DNA of 59,235 nucleotides from positions 1 to 59,235 of the forward strand of contig JAQSDJ010000037.1 of assembly GCA_029945855.1 (NCBI GenBank), read 5' to 3'. Positions 50,097 through 58,709 of the stretch are shown here, in pieces. Numbering within the stretch: position 1 is the first letter of the stretch; every line of letters begins with the position of its first letter. The notes below the pieces were generated by a model. That model was given only the letters and a program-made list of their open reading frames with translations. It did no database searches and was not told the DNA's origin. The DNA is from Lacunisphaera sp. GTDB lineage: Bacteria; Verrucomicrobiota; Verrucomicrobiia; Opitutales; Opitutaceae. A program made the position numbers and the translations under genes.

Positions 50097-50240
50097 GCCA
50101 CAGATAAACACCGATGCACACGGATCGATAAAGAGGCGGGGAACCACGTATCGGAACCATTCGGTTCCCGGGTGTTGGTTCCCTTCAGCTGCTCAGTCCG
50201 GACTATCTGTGTTCATTTGCGTTCATCTGTGGTTTTTTAA
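50097..50240. repeat. Inverted element with CACAGAT arms
   Basis: The left arm (50097-50130) has CCACAGATAAACAC and related units; the inverted right arm (50205-50240) has TCTGTGTTCA and TCATCTGTGG. A unique core of about 75 bp lies between. It starts 24 bp after the DUF4337-like stop. This family is familiar from other genomes of the phylum, by memory. Confidence 0.75.
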
Positions 50241-50262
50241 CTGCAAGAGTCCGTAGCGGTCA

Positions 50263-50320
50263 GGTGGAACCAGAGCTCCATCCTTCGCCAAGCCTACGGA
50301 CGGAAGGCCGGGCTCCACCT
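50263..50320. repeat. Palindromic element overlapping the GH35 stop codon
   Basis: AGGTGGA and TCCACCT close an imperfect palindrome; the right arm supplies two bases of the TAG stop of the beta-galactosidase gene (50319-50321, minus strand). Confidence 0.6.
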
Positions 50321-52166
50321 ATTTGCCAAAATCCAGCTCGGGATGCAGCTCGTCGAGGATCGGTTTATCCAGACCCGCGAGCGACGGCTCCCGCGGCCCG
50401 ACCAGATCGAGCACGATGACCTCGTTGCGCCCGGACTTCAGCCACGGCCCGGGCACATAGGCCGTCTGCGTCGGCCCGATGTTCCAGAAACGGCCGAGAC
50501 AATGACCGTTGATCCACACCACGCCCTTGCCCCAGGTGCGCAGGTCGAGAAAGGTGTCGGCCGGTCTTTCCACGTTGAAACTCCCGCGCCAGAACGCCGG
50601 TCCTGCGGTGGCGCCGTCCGACCACTTTAGTCCCCCGATCATCGGCGCATCGAGCTTGAGCGGATGCACCTGCCAGCCCGTGAGCTCCTGTGCCTGCCCG
50701 CCCGTCACCAGTTTCACCGGACCGTGCAGTCCCTTGCGGTCGTGGATCTGCACGCCGAAATTAATGTGCCCCATCGCCTCGACCAGCAGATCCAGCCGGG
50801 CCGGCGCGCTGCGTTCCGGCACCGCCACGGAGAATGACTTCGCCCGCCGGTCCAGCACGCCGGCCTGGCGTCCGTCCACGAACACCCACGCAAAATCACC
50901 CACGGCCTCGACCGTGAGCGTCGCCGCCGGACCGGCCGGCAGGGTCGCCCGGTAAAGGATGACACCCTGCCCCTGGTCGTAGGCTTCCATGTGGCGCGGC
51001 TGCGTGTCCGCGACCGCCGCCGGCAGGTTGTCGAAGATTGCCGCGTGCTCCGTCAGCGTGAAGGAGGCCACGCTCATCAGCGGATTTGCCGCGGGTGGTT
51101 CGGGCAGCGTCTCGCCGGGCGCGAGAAATTGTTTCATCAGCGCGCGGGTCGCATGGAATTTCTCCGTCGCCGCGCCGGTCTCGCTGATCGGCGCGTCGTA
51201 GTCGTAGCTGCTGGTATCGGGCTTGAACGGCCGGTCGGCCCCGGCCCAGAGCCCGAAGGTCGTGCCGCCATGCGCCATGTAGATGCTGAACGACGCGCCG
51301 GCCTTGAGCATGTAGGCCAGGTCGGCGAGATACTGCGGCGTGTTGCCGAGGTGGTGCGGCGCGCCCCAGGTGTCGAACCAGCCGGGATAGAATTCCCCGC
51401 ACATCAGCGGCCCCGTCGGCTGAACCTCGCGCAGCGCCGCAAAACCCTTCGCCGGCTCCTTCCCGAAGTTGACGACCTGGAACAGGTCGGGCCGCAGCCC
51501 GTTCTTCAGGTCGTTCACCGGGTTGCACGCGAAGAGCGGCACGTCGAACCCCGCGTTGAGCAACGCCGACCGGATCGCGCCCATGTAGGCCGCATCCTTG
51601 CCGTAGGAGCCGTATTCGTTCTCCGCCTGCACCAGCAAAATCGGGCCGCCGCGCGTCACCTGCAGCGGGCCGAGCACGCGGCCGACTTCCTTCAGCCACG
51701 CCGCGCCCGCCGCCATGTAATCCGGGTCCAGCGTCCGCAGCGCGATGTCCGGCTTTTTCAACAACCACCACGGCAACCCGCCGCCGTCCCACTCCGCGCA
51801 GGCATACGGCCCCGGCCGGAGGATGACCCACAGGCCTTCCTCCTGCGCCATCCGGCAGAACTCCGCCGCATCGGCCTGACCTTTCCAGTCGTAGACCCCC
51901 GGCGTCTGCTCATGGAAATTCCAGAACAGATACGCGCACACGGCGTTGAGTCCCATCGCCCGGCACATCTGCAGGCGGTGGCGCCAGTATTCCCGCGGCA
52001 CGCGGGCGAAATGAATCTCCCCGCAGCGGATCTGCAGCGGTTTCCCATCGAGCAGGAAATCCTTCTCGCCAACGACGAAGGTATGGGCGGGAACGGCCGG
52101 GGTGGCGGCCGAAGCCGACAATCCCAGACAAAGCAGGGCGAGCAGCCAGCGGGCGGGGTAACGCAT
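50319..52166 (-). CDS. GH35 beta-galactosidase
   Basis: The 615-residue protein has a signal peptide (1-20) and a GH35 TIM barrel with the acid/base Glu184 (LLVQAENEYGSYG) and nucleophile Glu258 (MCGEFYPGWFDTWG), followed by beta-sandwich domains (WGKGVVWINGHCLGRFWNIG). It hydrolyses terminal beta-galactose, fitting galactan side chains of rhamnogalacturonan I. It is transcribed toward kdgK and the DUF4337-like gene and is separated from the main series, so it has its own promoter somewhere in the 159 bp upstream. Its stop codon lies in a palindromic repeat. Confidence 0.94.
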   Translation of the reverse strand: MRYPARWLLALLCLGLSASAATPAVPAHTFVVGEKDFLLDGKPLQIRCGEIHFARVPREYWRHRLQMCRAMGLNAVCAYLFWNFHEQTPGVYDWKGQADAAEFCRMAQEEGLWVILRPGPYACAEWDGGGLPWWLLKKPDIALRTLDPDYMAAGAAWLKEVGRVLGPLQVTRGGPILLVQAENEYGSYGKDAAYMGAIRSALLNAGFDVPLFACNPVNDLKNGLRPDLFQVVNFGKEPAKGFAALREVQPTGPLMCGEFYPGWFDTWGAPHHLGNTPQYLADLAYMLKAGASFSIYMAHGGTTFGLWAGADRPFKPDTSSYDYDAPISETGAATEKFHATRALMKQFLAPGETLPEPPAANPLMSVASFTLTEHAAIFDNLPAAVADTQPRHMEAYDQGQGVILYRATLPAGPAATLTVEAVGDFAWVFVDGRQAGVLDRRAKSFSVAVPERSAPARLDLLVEAMGHINFGVQIHDRKGLHGPVKLVTGGQAQELTGWQVHPLKLDAPMIGGLKWSDGATAGPAFWRGSFNVERPADTFLDLRTWGKGVVWINGHCLGRFWNIGPTQTAYVPGPWLKSGRNEVIVLDLVGPREPSLAGLDKPILDELHPELDFGK

Positions 52167-52254
52167 GGGGTCAACCTGTGCGCCCGGTCCTCCGGCGACG
52201 ACTCCTTTCCGGTCGTAACGTCAGAGCGGAATAACTCTCCAGCGATCAGGAGCC

Positions 52255-52315
52255 GTGGGCCAGCGTGCTTGCACGCGCCGCTTGCCCCGTGGCGCGACCA
52301 AGGTCGCTGGCCCAC
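52255..52315. repeat. Palindromic element, GTGGGCCAGCG family (copy 2)
   Basis: GTGGGCCA and TGGCCCAC close the element; inner hairpins are GCGTGC/GCACGC and GCGACC/GGTCGC. It ends 10 bp from the stop codon of the M20 peptidase gene. Confidence 0.8.
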
Positions 52316-52325
52316 CCCGGCCTCC

Positions 52326-53594
52326 CTACCGCGTCAGCCGGTGAATCAGCACCGCGGCGCGCTGCACCAGCTCCGGCGCCTGCCGGAGATCCGCCGATTC
52401 GTGCGTGGTGTGCTCGCCCTGCCCGTCCAGCCCGAGCCCGTCGAGTCCGGGCAGCGGCGGGGCAACAAACGCGATGTCACCGGCCCCGCGGCCACGCGGG
52501 TCGAACGCCGTGATCGCCCCGAACCCGAGGTCGCGGCTCGCCTGGTCCAGCTGCGCCAGCAGCGCATAATTCCCCGGCGTCGGCGGCATCGCCGGGTAGC
52601 CTTCGGAAAAGGTCAGCGTCGCCGACGTCCGCGGCATGCCCTGCTGCGCCACCGCCTGCATCCGCGCCTGCGCCTCGGCCAGCTGCGCCGCGCTGACCGT
52701 CCGCAGGTCGCCGCGCACCAGCGCGCGCTGCGGGATGATGTTGGTCTTGCCGGACATCGTGCCGCCGGTGCGCGTCAGCTCCGCCTCGACCCCCGCCGCC
52801 ACCAGCGCGGGGCTGATCGTCAGCCCGTCGAGTGGCCGCAATAGGTCATAGAATCCCTGTAAAATGCGGGTCAGCTCGAAAACCGCCCCGCTGCCCATCG
52901 CCGCGGAAAACATCCCCGACGAGTGGCCGGTGACGCCCTGCACCTCCAGTTCCCACGAAATACTGCCGCGCCGCGCCACGGTGGCCGTGCGCCCGATGGC
53001 CGACTCAAACGACAGGACGAGGTCGCTGCGCCCGGCCGCGTCGAACAGGTCGCGCCGCGACACCTCGACCGGCTTGCCCGCGGCCTCCTCGTCGCCCGTC
53101 ATCACCACGATGATCTGCGTCCCCTCGAGCGCACCCGCCGCGTGCAGCGCCCGCAGCGCCGCGATGATCACGACGTCGCCGCCCTTCATGTCCGCGGCGC
53201 CGGAGCCGTGCAGGACGTCGCCCTCGCGGCGGACCTCCCCCACCGGATAGACCGTGTCGAGATGGCCGAGCAGGAGCACGCGCCGGCCCTTGGTGCCCTT
53301 GCGCTCCGCCACCAGGTGGCCGGCGCGCCCGGTCGAGGCGGGCAGCGCGATGAACCGGCTCTCGAAGCCCAGCGCCGTCAGCTGCCGCCCGAAATGCTCG
53401 CCCATCCGGCGCACGCCCGCGAGGTCCTCGGTCGCGCTGTCGATCCGCACCGCGGCCTCAAGATCGGGGGCAAAGGCCCCGGCCTGCGCATCGACCAACG
53501 CGACGATCTTCTGCTCATCCGGCGTGAGCGCCGCGCCGGCGGCAAGCACCGTCAATGCCGCCAGCAGGGAAAGGATCTTCCGGTGATTCATCAT
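52326..53594 (-). CDS. M20 family metallopeptidase (glutamate carboxypeptidase type)
   Basis: The 422-residue protein has a signal peptide (about 1-22) and the M20 zinc site: His111 and Asp113 (LGHLDTVYPVG), bridging Asp135 (GSGAADMKGG), catalytic Glu169/Glu170 (MTGDEEAAGK) and a C-terminal His in GEHTTHESADLRQ. The dimerisation domain (about 205-320) is present. It probably trims C-terminal residues from peptides or folate-like conjugates in the periplasm; the substrate is unknown. Two adjacent ATGs (53594, 53591) are possible starts. It has no evident link to the pectin genes. Confidence 0.92.
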   Translation of the reverse strand: MMNHRKILSLLAALTVLAAGAALTPDEQKIVALVDAQAGAFAPDLEAAVRIDSATEDLAGVRRMGEHFGRQLTALGFESRFIALPASTGRAGHLVAERKGTKGRRVLLLGHLDTVYPVGEVRREGDVLHGSGAADMKGGDVVIIAALRALHAAGALEGTQIIVVMTGDEEAAGKPVEVSRRDLFDAAGRSDLVLSFESAIGRTATVARRGSISWELEVQGVTGHSSGMFSAAMGSGAVFELTRILQGFYDLLRPLDGLTISPALVAAGVEAELTRTGGTMSGKTNIIPQRALVRGDLRTVSAAQLAEAQARMQAVAQQGMPRTSATLTFSEGYPAMPPTPGNYALLAQLDQASRDLGFGAITAFDPRGRGAGDIAFVAPPLPGLDGLGLDGQGEHTTHESADLRQAPELVQRAAVLIHRLTR

Positions 53595-53656
53595 GGCGGT
53601 GACCGGAACAGAAACCACCGGTGGCGTCGAGCGCGGCCAACCGCTATCCGAGCCAT

Positions 53657-53720
53657 GGTAGGGGCGGTTGCCCCCAACCGCCCTTCCGGGGCCAGGCCGT
53701 TGGGGGCAACGGCCCCTACC
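53657..53720. repeat. Palindromic element, GGTAGGGGC family
   Basis: GGTAGGGGC and GCCCCTACC close two hairpins, GGCGGTTG/AACCGCC and GGCCGTTG/AACGGCC. The closing arm contains the TAG stop codon of the following minus-strand membrane protein gene (53716-53718). Confidence 0.8.
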
Positions 53721-54864
53721 TTATTTCGCCCGCCTCCGCCTTGCTGAACCGGGCCGTGACCCAGTCGGCCACCTTGTTCAGCCGCAGGGCGAAGACCGCC
53801 CATGTCACCCCGAGCGCGATCCAGCAGCCGTGGCCGAGTTGGTGATAGGTCCGGCGGATCTGGAATTTCGTCCAGCCGAAACCGTCCATCAGCTTGTTCA
53901 TGTCGCCGCCCTGGTCCTCCTCGCCGTTGATCATCGTGCCGAAGGGGATCTCCTCGAGGCCGCGGTAGACCTGGTTCCACATCAGCACGATGTTGAGGAA
54001 GGCGGTCGCGCCGATGAGGAAGAACACGTAGCGGCACGCGCCCCACCGGAACTTCTCCGGCAGCTGCACGTAGAAGAACATCATGAAGAGCGTGCTCAGG
54101 TAGAATTCCCCGCCCACGCCGCCGAACGCGCTCCACCAGAACTCCTGGCGGTGCTCCGGCATCCGCCACGTCATGTAATACTGGAGCAGCGCAAGCAGGA
54201 CGGCCGCGATCATCGGCCAGACCTTGCGCTCCACCGCGCCTGCGACGAACAGGATGCCGAACAGCAGCAGCAGCCCCCAGTAGACGAAGGGCGAATAGAC
54301 CGGCTCCACCGGGGTCCAGCCGAACGGCAGCGGTAGCGCCCGGAAGCCGCACAGCCACGCCGCCGTCGCATGCCCGAACTCGTGCATCCACACGTGGAAG
54401 CCTTTCAGGAAAAAACCGAGCGGGCTGATGTTCGCCAGCCACACGAGCCCCAGCAGCAGCGGCGGCACGAAGACGTTGACCTTCCAGTTGTCGAAGGCGA
54501 ACAGCGCGAACTCTTCGTCCGCCGGGTCGCGCGGCGTGACGACCGGCGGCGTGATCAACCGGGCCGTGGGCGGCGGCGGCGGGACGCCCGGGGCCAGCAC
54601 CGGCTGACGGCGGGGTCTCGCGCGCTCCGCGCGCTCGTGCTGCGCCTGCTGCCGGGCCCGCAGGTGCGCCGACAGGTTGTAGTAGGCCGTGCGCAGCTGC
54701 TGCCGCTGGGCGTCGAGTTCCGGGTTCGCGTCCAGGGCGGAGCCGGACCGGCCCTTCAACAGCGCGAAATTCCGCTTCATGAACACCCGTTCGAGTTCCT
54801 CCAGCGTGATGTCCGGCGACACTCCCAGGGCCTGGTGGCACGCCGCGAGTTCCGCATCATTCAT
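53716..54864 (-). CDS. Membrane protein with J-like N-domain and HEFGH zinc motif
   Basis: The 382-residue protein begins with a helical stretch reminiscent of a J-domain (CHQALGVSPDITLEELERVF) but without HPD, then a proline-rich linker (PGVPPPPPTARLITPPV), then about six membrane helices. HEFGH at residues 161-165 in HVWMHEFGHATAAWLCGF suggests a membrane-embedded zinc peptidase resembling M50, although the second metal-binding aspartate motif is not obvious. I do not know a named family for the whole protein. The ATG at 54864 (MNDAELAACH) is preferred; an ATG at 54915 in frame would add 17 residues. Its stop codon lies inside a palindromic element. Confidence 0.75.
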   Translation of the reverse strand: MNDAELAACHQALGVSPDITLEELERVFMKRNFALLKGRSGSALDANPELDAQRQQLRTAYYNLSAHLRARQQAQHERAERARPRRQPVLAPGVPPPPPTARLITPPVVTPRDPADEEFALFAFDNWKVNVFVPPLLLGLVWLANISPLGFFLKGFHVWMHEFGHATAAWLCGFRALPLPFGWTPVEPVYSPFVYWGLLLLFGILFVAGAVERKVWPMIAAVLLALLQYYMTWRMPEHRQEFWWSAFGGVGGEFYLSTLFMMFFYVQLPEKFRWGACRYVFFLIGATAFLNIVLMWNQVYRGLEEIPFGTMINGEEDQGGDMNKLMDGFGWTKFQIRRTYHQLGHGCWIALGVTWAVFALRLNKVADWVTARFSKAEAGEIR

Positions 54865-54931
54865 GGACGGGAAGCATGGCCCGGTGGCGGCCGGTGTCCA
54901 GCCGGCTTGCGTCATGGTGGTGTCCAAATGA

Positions 54932-55054
54932 GGTAGGGCGAATCCTCCCCGCCGTCGCCAAGGCTATGGCGGACAGGCCGGATGAGCCGTTCCGGCAACC
55001 TCTGGACTCCAGCTCGTCGAGGGATCGCGGCTCGTCGGGACGACTCGCCCTACC
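54932..55054. repeat. Palindromic element with GGTAGGGCG closing arms
   Basis: GGTAGGGCG (54932) and CGCCCTACC (to 55054) close a 123-bp element with several smaller internal inverted repeats. It lies between divergently oriented genes. Confidence 0.6.
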
Positions 55055-55086
55055 CATGGCTCTTTCGTCAAATCCAGGACCCACCC

Positions 55087-55218
55087 ATGTCCAATGTTAG
55101 CGCGCCGACGGAGTTTGCGCCGCGGCGCCACCCCGGCAAGGTAGGCATCGCCCCTGAATACTTCATCCTCCGCAATGCCAAGGCAACACACCCCGTCGCT
55201 GCGCGCCACCCCTCTTGA
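55087..55218 (+). CDS. Short open frame, possible remnant of a truncated gene
   Basis: The ATG at 55087 opens 43 codons (MSNVSAPTEFAPRRHPGKVG and so on). The first 33 look protein-like, but the last 10 codons and the stop fall inside the inverted element starting at 55187. It could be the head of a gene cut by that element, or chance. I do not recognise a family. Confidence 0.25.
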   Translation: MSNVSAPTEFAPRRHPGKVGIAPEYFILRNAKATHPVAARHPS

Positions 55219-55290
55219 TAGAGGGGACCTAATCCACGCCAGCGAAGATCCCCTCTATCAAGCGGGGTGCCCGTCAGGGCGGGGGGTGTA
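55187..55290. repeat. Large inverted element with CACCCC and CTTGATAGAGGGGA arms
   Basis: A 14-bp perfect inner stem, CTTGATAGAGGGGA (55214-55227) and its inverse (55249-55262), is flanked by outer arms CACACCCCG and inverse near 55290. A related half-element is at 59073-59112. Confidence 0.75.
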
Positions 55291-56820
55291 GGGTCTGGGC
55301 GGATGCGAAATATTCCGACTACCCCCATGAAATCCACGTCGCTGTCCGTTTTGCTCGCGCTGGTCCTTGCCCCGGTGCTTTCCGCCCAGCCTTCCGGCGG
55401 CCCCTACGGCCCGCTGCCGCAGACCTACGTGGTGCCGGCGGATGCCGCCCACGTCTATTACGTCGCCCCCGACGGTTCGGCCGACGCCCCCGGCACCGCC
55501 CTGGCGGCTCCCACCACCCTCGCGGCGGCCGTCGCGCGCGTGGTGACCGGCGACGCCATCATCCTGCGCGGCGGCACCTATCGCACGGGTGGCCTGCGTC
55601 TCAACCAAGGCGTCACGCTCCAGCCGTTCCGCGACGAGCAGCCCGTGCTCAAGGGCACCCTCGTCGCCAACCAGTGGGAGGCCCTGCGCGAGGGCGTGTG
55701 GCGCACGAAATGGACGAAGCTCTTCCCCAAAAAGCCCGCCGACTGGTGGCGCCGCAACCGCGAGGGCATGCGCACCCCGCTCCACCGGTTCAACGACGAC
55801 ATGGTCTTCGTCGACGGCCGGGCGCTCCGCTCCGAGTTCTGGGAAGGCGGCCTCGACGCGGACTCCTACGCCATCGATTACGAGGGCGGTTACGTCTACA
55901 TCAAGTTCGACCCCGCCGGCCGGCAGATCGAGATCACGGCCCACGACAGCGCCCTCGTCCGCACCACCGGCGACGTCCACGGCAAGCAATCCGACCGCCG
56001 GGGCTACACGATCCGCGGCCTCACCTTCACCCAATACGCCTACCGCGCCCTCGAGGTCGAGGGCACCGAGCCCGAGAAACTCGCCGACCCCGCCACGTTC
56101 GGCCTGGAGGTCGTCGGCACCACCCTCGAGCATGTCACCCTCACCCATTGCTCCCGGGTCGCGGGCTATTTCCGCGGCAACCGCTTCACCCTCCGCCACT
56201 GCCTGATCAGCGACACCAGCACCGAGGGCGTCTATCTCATCGATTCCTCCGACTGCCTCCTCGAGAAAAACATCTTCGCCCGCAACAACGTGGAGCAGAT
56301 CACCGGCTACTACCCGTCGGCCGTGAAGATCTTCAACCAATCCTGGCGCGTCACCTGCCGCGACAACCTCGTCATCGACAACCCCGACTCCAACGGCATC
56401 TGGTATGACGTCGGCAACGCGGACGGCGTCTTCGTCAACAACTGGGTCGAGCACTGCCTCGACGGCTTCTTCTGGGAAATCTCCCAGCGCGTCATCGTCG
56501 CCGGCAACGTCTTCGTCAACTGCGACAAGGGCGTGCGCAGCCTCAACTCGTCCGGCGCCCGCGTGTATCAGAACACCTTCGTCAACACCGTCGCCTCCTT
56601 CGAGCGCGACACGCGCAGCGCCGTCGGCGACCACTTCGGCTGGCATCCCTCCACCGGCCCCGACGTTCACGAGCGCCACGGCCATGTCTTCTCCGGCAAC
56701 CTGCTCGTCGCCGACGCCACGTTCCCCAAGGCGATGCTCCGTGCCGACCAAGCCCCGGCGCTGAAGGACAGGCTCACCCAACCGGCCTTCGCCGCCGTCG
56801 ACCACAATCTCTACGTGCGT

Positions 56821-56830
56821 CCCGCCACCC
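56821..56830. repeat. Target-site duplication, left copy
   Basis: CCCGCCACCC directly precedes the left end of the insertion sequence and is repeated at 58700-58709. Ten bases is within the range known for ISAs1-family elements. Confidence 0.85.
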
Positions 56831-56925
56831 CACGGGGATCCGTGGTGAGCGCGTAAGCTGTTTTGGGGGAAGGGCCGCATTATTTGCTGGCAAAGTTGAC
56901 CGCGCGGTGCAGGGTGGACGGTGGC

Positions 56926-58679
56926 ATGTCAGGCTCATCCTCATATCTCAACCTCGCGCGGGTGCAGGTGCGGGCCGCGCGGGCCAACGAACACGCGCGC
57001 TGCGAGCAGGAGCTCGCCGCGCACCATTATCTGCCGACGGCGCAAGTGGCCGGCGATCGCGGCTGGCAGATTGCCGAGTGTGACGGCCGATGGGTCGCGG
57101 TGCTGCTGTGGTGTGCCGCGGCCAAGCGGCTGAAGGCGCGGGAGGCGTGGATCGGCTGGGATCCGCGCACCCGGGCCGAACGGCTCAAGCTGGTGGTGCA
57201 ACAGGCCCGGTTCTGCCTGCTCCACCAGCAGCCCAACCTCGCCAGCCGCGTGCTGGGCGAGTCGGTCCGGCACCTGCCGGACTGGTGGCACCACCAGCAT
57301 GGTTACACGCCGCTGTTGGCGGAGACCTTCGTGGATCCCGCGCGCTTCGAAGGCACGTGCTACCGGGCGGCGGGCTGGAGCGAAGCGGGCGCGACGAGCG
57401 GTCACCGCCGGGCCGGGCGCGATTATTATCACGCCGGCGCCGGCCTGAAGAGTCTGTGGCTCAAGCCCCTGCGCCCGGATGCCGCGGTCCGCTTGCGCGG
57501 ACCCGAGGCGTGCCTGCCGGCCGAGTGCCACGCGGCGCGACCGATCGCGACCATGGGGATCCTCCCGGTCAAGCTCGCCCAGGTGGAGTCGCTCCACGAC
57601 GCGTTCGCGCGGGTGCCCGATCCGCGGGCCGGCAACCGTCAGCACCGGCTGGCCACCGTCCTGACGATCGTGGCGCTCTCCATCCTGATGGGCCGCCAAC
57701 GGCCGGCCGACTTTCTGCGGCTGGCCCAGCAGCTCAACGCCCGGCAGCGCGAGGCGCTCGGCTATTACCGGCCGCCGGGCAAGAAAGTCCGCGTGGCGCC
57801 GGGGCGCGACGTGTTTTACTCGCTGTTGGGCCGCGTCGATCCGGCGGCCCTCGCGGCCGTCCTCAACGCGTGGCTCCAAGCCCAGCACGGCCAGCTGCCG
57901 GCCGCGCTCGCCCTCGACGGCAAGGCCGTCACCGACCGGCTCGCGCAAGTCGTCAGCCTCGTTTCCCAGGAAACCGGCGCCACCGTCGCCGTCGCCCCGG
58001 TGCTCGCGGTCGCCAAGGAGCACGAAGTGCCGGCCGCCCGCGCCTTGCTCGCCCAGACCGATCTCACGGACACCTTGGTCAGCCTCGATGCCGGCCACGC
58101 CAACCACGCCACCGCCCGCACGATTGTCGAGGCGGGCGGCGAGTATCTGATTCAACTCAAGGGCAACGCCCCCGCGGCGCAGGCCGCCGCCGCGCACGCC
58201 CTGCACGGCCAGGCGCCCCTTTTTTCTCCGACGACGCCGATCACGGCCGCACCGAACACCGCGAGTTGACGCTGGCCGCCGTCACGCCGGCCCAACTGGG
58301 CTTTCCGCATGCCGCCACCGTCGTCGCCGTGCACAGCGCGGTGACCGACAAGAAGACCGGCGCCGCGAGTGGCGAAACCCGGCTGTTCGTCTCCTCCGCG
58401 GCACGCACCGCGTGCACCCCTCGCCAGTGGCTCGCCCGCTGTCGCGGTCACTGGAGCGTCGAAAGCGCCAACCACTACCGCCGCGATGTGACTTGGCGCG
58501 AGGACGCTGAACTCGGGCGCAACGTCCGGCGCGCCTGCAACCTGGCGCTGCTCCGTTCCGCCCTCTTGGGCGCCCTCCTGCGCGATGGCCCCGTCAACCT
58601 CTCTGCCCTCTCGCAACACTATGCCTTCCATCCCCCCGCCGCCCTGCGCTTCCTCCGCCACCCTCATGCTCACTCATGA
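56926..58679 (+). CDS. Transposase: DUF4338/DruA-like domain fused to ISAs1-type DDE domain, -1 frameshift
   Basis: From the ATG at 56926 the first frame runs to 58269. Residues about 5-195 resemble DUF4338, the DruA domain of Druantia (LAAHHYLPTAQVAGDRGWQI, AREAWIGWDPRTRAERL, LLAETFVDPARFEGTCYRAA). An ISAs1 transposase follows from about 215, with Asp331 (LALDGKAVTD) and Asp388 (SLDAGHANHA). The catalytic Glu and RGHWSVESANHYRRDVTWRE are only in the -1 frame, which opens at a six-T run (58220-58225) and ends at 58679. Either slippage at the T run joins the two, or a mutation has inactivated it. Confidence 0.8.
58220..58225 (+). other. T6 tract at the transposase frame change
   Basis: CCCC followed by six T and CTCC. 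In frame zero it reads CCC CTT TTT TCT and leads to a stop at 58269; one base back gives TTT TTC TCC GAC and enters the frame with the catalytic Glu. Runs of this kind support transcriptional slippage or ribosomal -1 shifting in other insertion sequences. Confidence 0.6.
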
Positions 58680-58699
58680 GGCCATATCGGAATACCGTG

Positions 58700-58709
58700 C
58701 CCGCCACCC
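58700..58709. repeat. Target-site duplication, right copy
   Basis: CCCGCCACCC immediately after the right end of the insertion sequence, identical to 56821-56830. Confidence 0.85.

Larger units (their letters stand above)
54865..55326. other. 462-bp intergenic stretch filled by two palindromic elements
   Basis: It holds the inverted elements 54932-55054 and 55187-55290 and, between them, a short open frame listed separately. No full gene is visible. Confidence 0.6.
56831..58699. mobile_element. ISAs1-type insertion sequence with DruA-domain transposase
   Basis: The 1869-bp element starts CACGGGGATCCG and ends, read inverted, CACGGTATTCCG: imperfect terminal repeats of about 12 bp. It is bounded by a perfect 10-bp duplication and holds one transposase gene spread over two frames. 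It interrupts a beta-helix protein gene. The perfect duplication and the intact flanking frame indicate a recent insertion. Confidence 0.88.

Noticed and set aside
56926-57540. A Druantia anti-phage defence system
   Set aside because: Only a DruA-like domain is present and it is part of a transposase within an insertion sequence; none of the large druB-E genes is nearby.
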